Part shown: piece by piece, positions 17,511 through 27,101 of the stretch
Layout of the letters: each line of letters begins with the position of its first letter
How positions within the stretch are numbered: the stretch's first letter is position 1
Source of the DNA: a virus
Strand: one strand, 5' to 3'
IMG/VR virus record: IMGVR_UViG_3300046810_000338
Location: 164,500-228,499 of that record
DNA: 64,000 nucleotides
The notes under the pieces: model-generated
The model's database searches: none
Told to the model about the DNA's origin: nothing
What the model saw: the letters and a program-made list of their open reading frames with translations, nothing else
Translations under genes and position numbers: made by a program

Positions 17511-19136
17511 ATGAAAAGATCCTCTTTACCGGCCAACGTCACTATCCTGGATACACGTTCGCCGCGGGTCGCCCAACTGCGCGAAGTGACCAGTTTGGAC
17601 ATCACCGTAGCGGCCACCCGTAACCTGCACCCTGAAGGTCTGTTCTCTACTCAGATCTTTGGTCGTGTCGGATCGGATGAACGCGACACCACGTTCGGTC
17701 GAATCAAGATTGCCGTGCCGGTCTTTGACCCGACCACCTTCGACATCCTGATGTCGCTCAAGGGACTGTATCCTGCGATCATCAACGAAACCAAGTTTGC
17801 AGTGTGGGATGAGGTTGAGCGAGATTTTGTCGCCTCCGATCCCCTCAAGGGCGATACGGGTTACGACTTCTTCTTCCGTCATTGGAACAAGATCCAGTTT
17901 GCCAAGAGCAACTCTGATCGACGCAACATCAAGATCCAGATGTTGGAGAAGTACAAAGACGAAGCGACCCTGCAAAGCTTCGTTGTGCTGCCTGCTGGTT
18001 TGCGTGACATCGAAACCAACGAAGCGGGGCGTCTGGAAGAGAACGAGGTCAACGAGCTGTACCGTCGCGTACTGTCCTCTGCCCGTGTTTTGAACATCGG
18101 TGTAACGACTGGTGATTTGCGTTCACTCAATGCCCCTCGTAGGTCCTTGCAGCGGGCTATCCAGGAAGTCTGGCAGTATTTCTTTGACTTCATTGGTGGC
18201 AAGCGCGGTTACATGGCCCAACGGATGGCCAGTCGTCGTATCTTTGACGGTACTCGAAACGTCATTACAGCGATGGACCCTATTCGTGCTGAGATCGGCA
18301 TGGGTGAGGCGCTGGACATTAACAAGACCCAGGCCGGTATCTTCCAGACCGCCAAGGGCACTCGCCCTATGACAATCGGTATCCTGCGTAAGGTGCTGAT
18401 GGAGCATGTCTTCGAGGACACGCCTGAATCCACTCACGCCTGGTTGATCAACCCCAAGACGTTTGAGCGGGTTCATGTCAATGTGGGTTTCCAGATCAAA
18501 GACCGTTGGACGACCAAAGACGGTTTGGGCAAAGTGATTGAGAGTTTCCGTGAAGACTCTCTGCGTCAATCTGCCCTACAAATCAACGGCATGTACTTGG
18601 GCCTCATCTATGAAAAAGATGGGGCATACAAGATGTTCTATGACATTGCCGAGTTGCCAGAAGGATTGTCTCGTCACAACGTTCGGCCTATCACACTGAC
18701 CGACTTCCTTTACCTTAACTGCGTAGAGCGTTGGTTGCAGTGCTACCTGATCCCTACCCGTTATCCGGTGGCAGGTGCTGGTTCTATCTATCCAAGCCAG
18801 ATCGCTCTGGTGTCCACCGTGCCTGCCACTCAGGCTCGGCGGTTGGATGAGAACTGGGAAGCAGGGCCAAACAGCTTTGTGGTAAACAGCTACCCACTGC
18901 GTAACGCTGTGTACTTTGACTCGATGTCGGTGCACCCTGCGATGCTGGTAGGCCTGGGCGCCGACCACGACGGTGACATGGCTTCGGGTAACATTGTCAT
19001 GGCCGATGAGTCTATCAAGGAGCTGGACAACTTGATGGATCAGGCAACCACCTATTTGAACCCCCAAGGCGGGTTGAAGTCCTCAATGGACTATTACACC
19101 ACAGCCCTGGTCACTCACAACATGAGCTTGCGTTAA
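17511..19136 (+). CDS. Virion RNA polymerase beta-prime, N-terminal half
   Basis: The 541 residues end shortly after the catalytic aspartate motif ADHDGDMASGN (D485, D487, D489), which corresponds to NADFDGD of RpoC and binds the active-site magnesium. PTRYPVAGAGSIYPSQ upstream fits the RAPTLHRLGIQAFQP segment. The C-terminal half of beta-prime (trigger loop, bridge helix) is not in this protein or elsewhere in the window, so beta-prime is split as in phiKZ, where gp180 would be the counterpart. GAAGGG precedes the ATG. It is followed by the beta gene after 21 bases, so the two are co-transcribed. In phiKZ relatives such an enzyme is packaged and transcribes early genes. Confidence 0.9.
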   Translation: MKRSSLPANVTILDTRSPRVAQLREVTSLDITVAATRNLHPEGLFSTQIFGRVGSDERDTTFGRIKIAVPVFDPTTFDILMSLKGLYPAIINETKFAVWDEVERDFVASDPLKGDTGYDFFFRHWNKIQFAKSNSDRRNIKIQMLEKYKDEATLQSFVVLPAGLRDIETNEAGRLEENEVNELYRRVLSSARVLNIGVTTGDLRSLNAPRRSLQRAIQEVWQYFFDFIGGKRGYMAQRMASRRIFDGTRNVITAMDPIRAEIGMGEALDINKTQAGIFQTAKGTRPMTIGILRKVLMEHVFEDTPESTHAWLINPKTFERVHVNVGFQIKDRWTTKDGLGKVIESFREDSLRQSALQINGMYLGLIYEKDGAYKMFYDIAELPEGLSRHNVRPITLTDFLYLNCVERWLQCYLIPTRYPVAGAGSIYPSQIALVSTVPATQARRLDENWEAGPNSFVVNSYPLRNAVYFDSMSVHPAMLVGLGADHDGDMASGNIVMADESIKELDNLMDQATTYLNPQGGLKSSMDYYTTALVTHNMSLR

Positions 19137-19157
19137 TCGTAAGTAAAGGAGATCACC

Positions 19158-22100
19158 ATGGTTCGTTTTGAACCCTTCAACCGACACTACGGGATTGTCC
19201 GAGGTGAGCAAGTAAGCTCTCCTCGAATGTCCGATATGGTTGATGTTGAGTTTCCAACCGGGTCGGTGCTGCACTTCCTGCCCGGCGACATGACTGAGTG
19301 GGCCCCAGAGCCTACCTGGTGGATGATTCGTAAAACTGAGGGCGCTGTCTGGGTTGATCACGTTACCGAGTTCACAGCGACTCACGGTAAGACAACGCCG
19401 GTTACGGGGAGTCCAACTAACTTCATCCGTAAGTTCCACCAAAAGTTCCCATCGCTCAAGAAAGTGATCAACCTGGATGTGCCACTGGGTTCTGCTACCA
19501 GCACCATCGTGATCAACCACGCTCTGGGTATGCACTTTGTTAAGTACCAGTCCAACCGCTTCCTGGACTTCCAGCGCAACCAGAACTTGCGTGACAACAT
19601 CTTCGCCAAGGTTAAGGCCTTGGTTGAACAGGTGGATCGTCCGCACTTCATTCCGCTCAAGATGCCTACAAGCTTTCCATCGCTGGGTAAGATCCAGCGG
19701 GCTGAGAAAGAGATGGGCGTGGAAGAGATCAAGTTGTTCGGATCTCTTGAGCGTCTGATGTTCTTGGAAGTGTGGAAATGGTTGGGTGATCCTACTCAGG
19801 GCATTATCGCAACACTGGATCAGTCCAAACTGCATAACGTGAACTTTGTGTTCATGGTGCGGGGCAACTGGTACTTTGCCAACCTCGCCACGCTGGGCGA
19901 GTTGCGCAAAGAGATCATCGTCAAGACCAAGGAATCGGTTAAGGCTGTCGGCGCAGTCTCCGCGGTCTCTTCTGAAGAGTCGACGGAAGAAGTTGCCATT
20001 GCAGGTAAGGTCGGCAAGAAGTCTGGCAAGTACGAACCTGTACAACTGCAAAAGCACTTCCTCAATGGCTTGATCGATTTGATCGAAGCTGGAGTGGTGG
20101 CCGAAAAAAAGCAGCCGCTGCCGCTCGACGACGGGCATGTTCAAAACGACCAGTCCCAAAAAGACCCGTTGACCCAGGCAGAGATCCAGACCCAGAACGA
20201 GGCAACACTGAGTCGAGTGACGGCATCGAAGGAGGTGTCGGGGAAATACGAACAGACGCCCAAGACTTTAGCCAATATCGGCGTGGACAACTCCCAAGCG
20301 ACTACAAAGCAGTCCGTGTCGGTGGAGGAGGAAGCCTCGGCGAAGGAACAGGCGGTCTTGGAAGCGGAACGATCCGAGGCATTATCCAGAAACTTACAGG
20401 CCGGCAAGGTTACCACTGAGTTAACCGACGAGGAGATCGATGCCAACCTGGAAGCACTGGATCGTGTGGATCAGATCCAGAACGGCAACGATTTCGCAAC
20501 ACCCCATAACCCCAACACCAACCCGTTGGAAGAAGGCATTCTGGCACCTATTCGTGCTCGGGCCAAAGATGGGTTGATCTCGGGTGCTGAGCTACGTCGT
20601 GGTGAGGCACTGGCAGTTGCCTATAAAAAGATCAAGAACCCGTATGGTTCTGGTCTGCTGCATGAAGCTGCGGTGGTCAAGCCTGAGGAGCTGGTAGTGA
20701 CTCCAGCCAAGTACAAGGTCAAAGGCCTGGTGCTGGATGAGTCCATGCTGGAATCTTCTGTACGGGAGATCAACAAGACCTACGTGCAGAACACCATGCA
20801 TAAGGACTTGGTTAACTCGGTCCTGCATTTCCAGAAGTCGGGCATGGCGGTTGTTGACTACAACGTCAACAAGTCGCGTACCGTGCTCGGGGCTCAAGAC
20901 ATTACCTCTGCGCGTTTCCAACCGGTAGACGGTGCTCCAAGTACCGTTCGGTTTATGACGCCGGTGATCGATGATGAGGGTGTGTTCAAGGCCGGTGGTA
21001 CCCGTTATCGCTCACGCTTTCAACGGGTCGATGTGCCTATCCGTAAGGTCAAGCCCAGCCAGGTGTCCCTGACCAGCTACTACGGCAAGATCAGTGTTAC
21101 GCTGTCTGATAAAGAAGTACACAACTACCCGACGTGGTTGGGTAATCAATTGTCTGCTATGGACATTGATAAGAAAGGTGTGCTCAAGGACGTTCACTTC
21201 ACCAACGTATTCGACCGTGAGTTCAAGAGCCCCAAGACGTATTCGTTGCTGGCCCACAAAGTCCACTCGATGCGCATTGGTGATCTGACCTTCAACTTCC
21301 GTCATCAAGACCGTTTGACCTGGGGCCTGGACTCCACCATTGCAGCGCTGGAGAAAGACGGCGGTGTGGTGTGTGGGATTGACAGTAAGAAACAACTGGT
21401 GCTCATGGATCGCCAGAACAAGCTGTCGGTTAACGGTCAACCACTGGGCACGATCGAAGAGCTGCTGGGTCTTGACCTGAGCGCTGCTCCTCACCAGATG
21501 GCCATCATCCGGGTACGTGGGCAGAACATCCCACTGGGCGTTGTGATGGCAAGCTACCATGGCCTGACCAACTTGATCGCCATGCTCAAGGCCACTACCC
21601 GCCGTGTGTTGGCTGGCGATCGTGCCAACCTTGAGCGCCACGAATACCCTGTACGCTTCTCTGATGAAACGCTGGTGTTGGATACGCGGGAACCTTTGGC
21701 AATGATGTTGTTGTCGGGCTTCCGTTACTACCACAAGCAAATCCGTCAGATCAGCATCTACAGTTTTGACACCATGTCGGCTTACAGTCATCTGTTGGAT
21801 GCCAATAGTCGTAACGGCACCTACACCGTGGAACTGGATCTGCTGGATAAGCAGTTCGTTGATCCGATGACCGAGCGTACCCTGATTGAGATGGGTGAGC
21901 CTACCACCTGGCGTGGTCTGTTGACGCGTTCTGCTGAGCTGTTGTTGACCGACTACTCCCCTGAGGAAGTAGATGGCGATTACATGCTCTACAAAGGCTA
22001 CGAGCGTGTGGCAGGGGCGGTGTACAAAGAGTTGGTGGTTGCAACGCGTCAGTACAAACTGCGCAGCCGTGTCACCAAAGCTGCAATGGACATGAAGCCC

Positions 22101-23570
22101 ACTGCGGTGTGGAACGTCATCACCGGCGACTCAGCAACCAGCCCTATCAACGACTGTAACCCCATTGCCGATCTGCGGGCTTCTGAAGCCGTTACGTACA
22201 TCGGTACAGGTGGTCGCTCCAAGCGGTCTATGGTGGCGCGTACTCGCAAGATGCACAAGAACGACCGTGGCACTATCGGTGAGGCTACCGTAGACAGCGG
22301 TGACGTGGGTATCAACGTTTACTTCTCGGCCAACCCTCGGATTGTTAACACCGGTGGTAAGGCGTTGATCGGCGATCCAAAAGACATGGGCGTAAGTTCC
22401 ATGGTGTCCACCTCTGCCATGTTGGCTCCGGCGGGCGACATCGACGACCCTAAGCGTTTGGCATTTGTCAGTATCATGCATGGTTCGGGTATTGCAGCGG
22501 TGGGTTATCGCACCATGCCGTACGGTACCAACTATGAAGATATCATTCCTCACCGGGTGGGCAAGAAGTTCTGTTACGTAGCGCGTGGGGCTGGGGTGGT
22601 CACCAGTTTGAAAGCTGGGGTAATGAAAGTTACCTACGCTGACGGCTCTATTGATGCATTGGAAGTGGGTCGAGTCTTTACCTCTGGTGAAGGTCACACC
22701 TACCCCAACGATTTGATTACCTTGGTCAAGGCTGGCGACACGTTCATTGAAGGCGACTGCTTGGTTTACAACAAAGCCTTCTTCGAGGAGTCTCCATTCG
22801 AATCGCGGGCTGTCATGTACAAACATGGCGTACCGTGCACCATCGCTCTGTACGAGTCGGTTAACACGCTGGAAGACAGCTCGATGATTAGCGAGCGGGT
22901 GAGTAAGGCCATGCGGGCTTACGAAACCGAGATTCGTGACGTCGTGATTGACTTCAAAGTCACCTTGCACACCATCGCTCAAGAGGGCGAAACGGTTGAG
23001 CCGGATGATATTTTATGTACTATGGAAGATCCAACTTCCCAAGCGGCAGACCTTTTTAGCGAAGAAGCGGTTGAGTCTCTTCAACTGTTGGCGGATAAAT
23101 CGCCTAGCGCTAACCTGCATGGCGTGATTGACAAGATCGAGATCCTCTATAACGGTGAGCTTGAGGACATGTCTCCTTCGCTGCGTAAGTTGGTCGAAGA
23201 GTCTGATCGCAAACTGCGTAATCGCAACCGTGATCTGGGTGACCCTGTGGAAAGTGGACGTGCAGACGAAACTCTGCGCATCCGTAACCAACCTCTACAG
23301 ATGGACACCATGACTATCCGTTTCTACATCTCCCACGGCCGCGATGCGTTCGCAGGCGATAAGGGGGTGGTGGGTAATCAGATGAAAACGGTGTTTGGTC
23401 AGGTTATGGGTGGGACGTTTGAAACCGAGTCTGGTCAGCCATTGGACATGGTGTGCTCCGACAAAGGGATCGAAGATCGAATTGTTCGCTCTGCTCGCAA
23501 GGCTGGGATGATGAACTCCCTGCTCATGCACACAGCGAAGAAAATGGTTGCAGCTTACCGGGGTGCATAA
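19158..23570 (+). CDS. Virion RNA polymerase beta subunit lacking the C-terminal domain
   Basis: In this 1470-residue protein, residues 1000-1024 (from CNPIADLRASEAVTYIGTGG) align with the rifampicin-pocket NPLSELTHKRRLSALGPGG region, with ARTRKMHKNDRGTIGEATVD after it. NTLEDSSMISERV near 1236-1248 matches YNFEDSILVSERV. The two universal lysines lie in GDK (K1402) and GNQMK (K1410), eight residues apart as in E. coli K1065 and K1073. The protein stops soon after SGQPLDMVCSDKGIEDRI. The missing clamp region is encoded at 2545. A charged, Gln- and Glu-rich linker spans about 270-445. The start follows AAAGGAGATCACC. phiKZ gp178 is the nearest named counterpart. Confidence 0.9.
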   Translation: MVRFEPFNRHYGIVRGEQVSSPRMSDMVDVEFPTGSVLHFLPGDMTEWAPEPTWWMIRKTEGAVWVDHVTEFTATHGKTTPVTGSPTNFIRKFHQKFPSLKKVINLDVPLGSATSTIVINHALGMHFVKYQSNRFLDFQRNQNLRDNIFAKVKALVEQVDRPHFIPLKMPTSFPSLGKIQRAEKEMGVEEIKLFGSLERLMFLEVWKWLGDPTQGIIATLDQSKLHNVNFVFMVRGNWYFANLATLGELRKEIIVKTKESVKAVGAVSAVSSEESTEEVAIAGKVGKKSGKYEPVQLQKHFLNGLIDLIEAGVVAEKKQPLPLDDGHVQNDQSQKDPLTQAEIQTQNEATLSRVTASKEVSGKYEQTPKTLANIGVDNSQATTKQSVSVEEEASAKEQAVLEAERSEALSRNLQAGKVTTELTDEEIDANLEALDRVDQIQNGNDFATPHNPNTNPLEEGILAPIRARAKDGLISGAELRRGEALAVAYKKIKNPYGSGLLHEAAVVKPEELVVTPAKYKVKGLVLDESMLESSVREINKTYVQNTMHKDLVNSVLHFQKSGMAVVDYNVNKSRTVLGAQDITSARFQPVDGAPSTVRFMTPVIDDEGVFKAGGTRYRSRFQRVDVPIRKVKPSQVSLTSYYGKISVTLSDKEVHNYPTWLGNQLSAMDIDKKGVLKDVHFTNVFDREFKSPKTYSLLAHKVHSMRIGDLTFNFRHQDRLTWGLDSTIAALEKDGGVVCGIDSKKQLVLMDRQNKLSVNGQPLGTIEELLGLDLSAAPHQMAIIRVRGQNIPLGVVMASYHGLTNLIAMLKATTRRVLAGDRANLERHEYPVRFSDETLVLDTREPLAMMLLSGFRYYHKQIRQISIYSFDTMSAYSHLLDANSRNGTYTVELDLLDKQFVDPMTERTLIEMGEPTTWRGLLTRSAELLLTDYSPEEVDGDYMLYKGYERVAGAVYKELVVATRQYKLRSRVTKAAMDMKPTAVWNVITGDSATSPINDCNPIADLRASEAVTYIGTGGRSKRSMVARTRKMHKNDRGTIGEATVDSGDVGINVYFSANPRIVNTGGKALIGDPKDMGVSSMVSTSAMLAPAGDIDDPKRLAFVSIMHGSGIAAVGYRTMPYGTNYEDIIPHRVGKKFCYVARGAGVVTSLKAGVMKVTYADGSIDALEVGRVFTSGEGHTYPNDLITLVKAGDTFIEGDCLVYNKAFFEESPFESRAVMYKHGVPCTIALYESVNTLEDSSMISERVSKAMRAYETEIRDVVIDFKVTLHTIAQEGETVEPDDILCTMEDPTSQAADLFSEEAVESLQLLADKSPSANLHGVIDKIEILYNGELEDMSPSLRKLVEESDRKLRNRNRDLGDPVESGRADETLRIRNQPLQMDTMTIRFYISHGRDAFAGDKGVVGNQMKTVFGQVMGGTFETESGQPLDMVCSDKGIEDRIVRSARKAGMMNSLLMHTAKKMVAAYRGA

Positions 23571-23577
23571 CCCCGGT
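23557..23577 (+). terminator. Hairpin overlapping the beta stop codon
   Basis: ACCGGGG (23557-23563) and CCCCGGT (23571-23577) pair with the TAA stop codon in the loop, followed by TTTCATTT. It may be a weak terminator or an mRNA processing or stability signal between beta and the next gene. Confidence 0.5.
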
Positions 23578-23607
23578 TTCATTTAATACTCTCATCGGAG
23601 AAACATC

Positions 23608-23802
23608 ATGGGTCCATCTAACAATGCCCGGCTGATCGAACACAACACCGCAGTCGTTGCTAATGCGGTCAACATTGTCGTGCTTGCCTTGGGCGAAGTC
23701 ATGGGTCGTCAGGTCCAACGCCAAACTGGCGGCAATGTTATTTCCGATGAAGCATTGACCTCTCTGGTCACCGCTCGCATCAAAAACAAACTGGGTCTGT
23801 GA
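23608..23802 (+). CDS. Small hypothetical protein, 64 residues
   Basis: CGGAGAAACATC precedes the ATG. The protein starts MGPSNNARLIEHNTAVVANA and contains one amphipathic helix (VNIVVLALGEVMGRQV). It lies between the polymerase beta gene and the 477-residue gene, 16 bases before the latter. This suggests a small structural or polymerase-associated factor, but no family is recognised. Codon use and spacing are typical of its neighbours. Confidence 0.7.
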   Translation: MGPSNNARLIEHNTAVVANAVNIVVLALGEVMGRQVQRQTGGNVISDEALTSLVTARIKNKLGL

Positions 23803-23818
23803 GCGTAGGGAGAATTCC

Positions 23819-25252
23819 ATGTTTCCAACCAACCTCGTACAAGAAGCCATTGCTTTGGCTACGAATGCCGCCGAGCGCGACATTGCCATCAATGGCGCAC
23901 CGAACAGCTTTCTCGATACGCTGATCGGTTTGTCCAAGAATGCTCTGGACACCTCGTCCTCGTCGATGGACGATGCCGGGCAGCGTTACGATCGTTCTGA
24001 TACCTTCTCGCATTTGGAATGCGACGTCCATACCGCCTTTGCTGACCGCGATGCACTCGCTTCGGCCAAGGTAATTGCCAGCAACATCAACACGGCGCGT
24101 AACGATGCCATTCCGTTGATTGCCGGCATCATGGCCGACTTCGAAAAGATCATCAACCCGGACATCCCATTCGCCTATCGCCGTCGGGCGGTTATCCCAG
24201 TTCAGTTCAATCCGATCTGGTCCAGCGAATACGTCCAGAACATCGCCCAAACCTACGCTACGGCAACAGGTCTCGGCGAGATTCCTCAGGGCCTAGTGCT
24301 GTCCAACGAAGAAGAGCAGTTCACCAACTTCGTTGAGTTGACCAAGACGGGTCTGTCGTCGGTGGATGGCCAGTTGGGGAAACTGTTGTCCTCGTATGAA
24401 GACAACTATCTGCTCCAGTTGTTCAAGGATACCTTCACCCATGGCTCGATGCGCATGGTGCGTGGTCCTGATGATCTGACCGATGGTTGGATCAACGACA
24501 ACATCCTGATCCACGTCTGGGCACGTAACCTGTCCGAGATGACCCCTAGCAAGTCGGCTCACGGCCTGCCTGGCTATCGCGCTGGTATCACCGCCGTTAT
24601 CGCTCGCAGCGGTAACAACGTGTGGAACATCAACAAGCTGCGTGAGAACTGTGCCACCAACGGTATCATGATCCTGGCGTACCAAGGTGACAACACCTAC
24701 GTACATTCGGACATCTACACCGATTGGCTCAAGACCAAGAACGCAGCGGGTATCAAAGGCAGTCCTGAAATCATTCTGGGTGCCTCCCTGCTGACCGGCC
24801 AACTGCGTCCTACTAAAGGCGAAGAGCTGTTGGCTCAATCGGTTCAGCTGACCGAGAAGTGGAACAACTATGTTTCCATGACCAGCCGTAGCGAGCAGGA
24901 AAACCTGAACTCTACTGCACGGCGTGAGTTGTTCATTCTGATCCGTTCGCGTATCGATGCCCGTCTGGGTGAAGGCCTGGTTGGCAGCTACGATGAAGTG
25001 ATCCTGCGTTTGAATGACGCGTGCGATCAGCTGGCTACCAACTTCATCAAGAATGCCTATCCGGCGATCCGCGATGTAGTGCTGTACACCTTCTACGTCA
25101 ATACCGACGTGCCGCAGTTCATCATGGCGATGGACGAGGTGTGCAGCGACGACGACGACCTCTCTGAAGAGGAAGTCGCCTCGATCGCTACCGTCAACTA
25201 CGTCTCCGACTGGATGGCCAAACTGCTGACCATTCGTGGCGGTTCTCGCTAA
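23819..25252 (+). CDS. Conserved phage protein next to virion polymerase, 477 residues
   Basis: GGGAGAATTCC precedes the ATG. The protein is mixed helical with an acidic C-terminal stretch (VCSDDDDLSEEEVASI) and ends in WMAKLLTIRGGSR. The middle contains ISPKSAHGLPGYRAG-like loops but no recognised catalytic motif. It lies between the polymerase genes and the prohead protease in a tightly packed operon (12 bases before the next gene). In phiKZ the equivalent interval encodes gp177-gp176, so a virion or morphogenesis role is likely. Confidence 0.65.
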   Translation: MFPTNLVQEAIALATNAAERDIAINGAPNSFLDTLIGLSKNALDTSSSSMDDAGQRYDRSDTFSHLECDVHTAFADRDALASAKVIASNINTARNDAIPLIAGIMADFEKIINPDIPFAYRRRAVIPVQFNPIWSSEYVQNIAQTYATATGLGEIPQGLVLSNEEEQFTNFVELTKTGLSSVDGQLGKLLSSYEDNYLLQLFKDTFTHGSMRMVRGPDDLTDGWINDNILIHVWARNLSEMTPSKSAHGLPGYRAGITAVIARSGNNVWNINKLRENCATNGIMILAYQGDNTYVHSDIYTDWLKTKNAAGIKGSPEIILGASLLTGQLRPTKGEELLAQSVQLTEKWNNYVSMTSRSEQENLNSTARRELFILIRSRIDARLGEGLVGSYDEVILRLNDACDQLATNFIKNAYPAIRDVVLYTFYVNTDVPQFIMAMDEVCSDDDDLSEEEVASIATVNYVSDWMAKLLTIRGGSR

Positions 25253-25263
25253 GGAGATGATGC

Positions 25264-25986
25264 ATGGATATCCGAGGACTGAAACGCGATGCAGGAGCTG
25301 CCAAGCGCAACATCCTGGTTCGTGGTGACGAGATGGTCGCCAAGGTTCCATGCAAGATCGTGATCCCCGCTCGGTACATTGAGCGGGGGCTGGGGACTCT
25401 TGAGCCCGAAGTCTATGTCATCTCCATCTATGCCATGATCTTCGAGGACAATACCTACACGATCGCTCAGGCTCCATCTCTGATGCGCCTGACACCCACT
25501 GACGTTCAGGACATCGTGATTGAGGAAGAACCGTACGTCGAGTTCTCCTTTGCCAAGGGTGCTGTGATCTGCCCAAACTTGAACTTGGTTATGCGTAATG
25601 AGATGATTTATTACGTGTATAACGAGTTCACCGCCAAGGGCAACATGCCTTGGTTTATGGGCGAGAACGATAAGACCATTCCGTATGAGAATGCTCCCCG
25701 CTTCTGTGGGGTGAACGTTGGGGCCAACCCTTCGATCATGCAGATGGTTCACTCCTCGACCACACGGGTGGCGAACAACAAAGCCGTTCAGTTGCGACAC
25801 GCTGTTAGAACGCCTAAGGAATTGGCGGCCGTAGAAGCAGTTACCATTGCTCTGCGTTCCATCATCTGGGGGCCGACTAACACGCCTGCTCGTATCATCG
25901 GCTCGTATTTCAAGGAAGGTTTGACGACAGCATTGGTTAACCCCAGTGAGATCAAAGAGCCTATCGAGGACATGTTAATGAGGTAG
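25264..25986 (+). CDS. Conserved phage protein upstream of prohead protease, 240 residues
   Basis: TAAGGAGATGATGC precedes the ATG. The protein begins MDIRGLKRDAGAAKRNILVR, is beta-rich in its first half (KIVIPARYIERGLGTLEPEV) and has the pattern WFMGENDKTIPYENAPRFCG in the middle. The start is 12 bases after the 477-residue gene, and the protease gene follows after 6 bases, so the three are translated together. By gene order it corresponds to phiKZ gp176. The biochemical role is unknown. Confidence 0.65.
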   Translation: MDIRGLKRDAGAAKRNILVRGDEMVAKVPCKIVIPARYIERGLGTLEPEVYVISIYAMIFEDNTYTIAQAPSLMRLTPTDVQDIVIEEEPYVEFSFAKGAVICPNLNLVMRNEMIYYVYNEFTAKGNMPWFMGENDKTIPYENAPRFCGVNVGANPSIMQMVHSSTTRVANNKAVQLRHAVRTPKELAAVEAVTIALRSIIWGPTNTPARIIGSYFKEGLTTALVNPSEIKEPIEDMLMR

Positions 25987-25992
25987 TGGGCC

Positions 25993-26793
25993 ATGGCCGC
26001 TAATCAAGTGCGTTACGGTTGTACGGCCCTGTTGGGCGTCAACAAAAAAGGTATCATCAAGCCAGATGCCAACGGTTACTACCCTATCACAGTTGGGGGC
26101 TTTAACGTCCACAACTACGGTGGTGCGTACTACCCGTTGGGAGAGGCGGCCAAGTTGTTCGAAGAGTCCGGCTCTTTGATGCGCCGGATCAAGGCAGGCG
26201 TTGTGCGGGCTGAGTTGGGTCATCCTCGTAAAGAGAACATGGGGCCTAACGATTTCTTCAAGCGTCTGAACGAGATCTACGAAGAAAAGGTGTGTGGTCA
26301 CTTTGCTGAGGTGTGGCTGGATTACGACAATTACAAGTCGAAGTCTGGTTTCCCGATGGTCGCCATCGTGGCACGCGTCAAGCCTTCTGGCCCGTACTGC
26401 GACACCCTCAAGATGTCGTTGGACAATCCTGAGGAAGAAACCTGCTTCTCCATTCGTGCAGCGGTTGTGCCGAAGATGGAAGGCGGTCGTGAAGTGCGCT
26501 ACGTTGAAGACATCGTGACGTGGGACTATGTGAACGAGGGTGGTATCGCCATCGCTCGCAAATACTACTCGATGGCTTTGGAGAGTATGGATGCGCGCAT
26601 GACCGACATTGCTACTGAGGACAATCTGATTGTTACTCCGGCGATGCTGGAACATGCAACTAAGGCCTCCATCCGCACCATGGGTTTGGAATCTGAAGAT
26701 ACCCAGCGTCTGAAGGACCTGGGAGAGCGTCTGGGCTGGGATCGTCCTACACGGACATCTTTCCCTACCCCAAGCTATCTGAAGTGGTCATAA
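25993..26793 (+). CDS. Prohead maturation serine protease (phiKZ gp175-like)
   Basis: The 266 residues show the herpes/HK97-type prohead protease pattern. VRAELGHPRKENM has the catalytic histidine in ELGHP (H77), then a beta-rich core follows (HFAEVWLDYDN, MVAIVARVKPSGPY). ETCFSIRAAVVP has serine S153 in the position of the usual SxR motif. Such proteases cleave scaffold and inner-body proteins after (S/A/G)-X-E in phiKZ-like phages. Two putative substrates with ALE and SLE motifs are encoded at 46568-49231. Gene order matches phiKZ gp175 downstream of gp176-gp180. GAGG lies upstream of the ATG at a slightly long distance. Confidence 0.75.
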   Translation: MAANQVRYGCTALLGVNKKGIIKPDANGYYPITVGGFNVHNYGGAYYPLGEAAKLFEESGSLMRRIKAGVVRAELGHPRKENMGPNDFFKRLNEIYEEKVCGHFAEVWLDYDNYKSKSGFPMVAIVARVKPSGPYCDTLKMSLDNPEEETCFSIRAAVVPKMEGGREVRYVEDIVTWDYVNEGGIAIARKYYSMALESMDARMTDIATEDNLIVTPAMLEHATKASIRTMGLESEDTQRLKDLGERLGWDRPTRTSFPTPSYLKWS

Positions 26794-26831
26794 GACCTTG
26801 CAGGGGCTCCTAAGGGAGTCCCTGCTTTATG
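26789..26831 (+). terminator. Terminator CATAA-hairpin-TTATG
   Basis: The arms 26800-26810 and 26814-26825 lie just after the protease stop codon. TTATG follows at 26827-26831 and CATAA precedes at 26789-26793. It ends the polymerase-protease operon before the small-gene array. Confidence 0.8.
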
Positions 26832-26891
26832 CCACCGGATTACTTTTTTACACACCTGAAGTATCTACTTGAACTGTATTGGAGATTTGCA

Positions 26892-27101
26892 ATGGTTAAC
26901 TACCTGTCGACTCAGTTGCAGTATGCCAACAATCATCGCCTGCAAGCGGTGAGTGTGGTAGAAGTTGAGAACATGGAAGTTCTGTATCAACGGACACTTT
27001 CGATCATTTGGATAGATGGTGTTATCCAACGTCACTACAAGGCAACTGAATCTGGGAACGGATTTGCTTGCGCTACCTTTGAAATAGGAGGATTAGAATG
27101 A
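26892..27101 (+). CDS. Small array gene 1, 69 residues, NY-type N-terminus
   Basis: The ATG at 26892 is chosen over an upstream in-frame codon because TTGGAGATTTGCA gives a good ribosome binding site. The N-terminus MVNYLSTQLQYANNHRL fits the pattern of the array: hydrophobic, polar, Tyr, then Ser or Asn. The rest is a short beta-rich chain (RTLSIIWIDGVIQRHYKA). Its stop overlaps the next start (ATGA). No known family. Confidence 0.65.
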   Translation: MVNYLSTQLQYANNHRLQAVSVVEVENMEVLYQRTLSIIWIDGVIQRHYKATESGNGFACATFEIGGLE

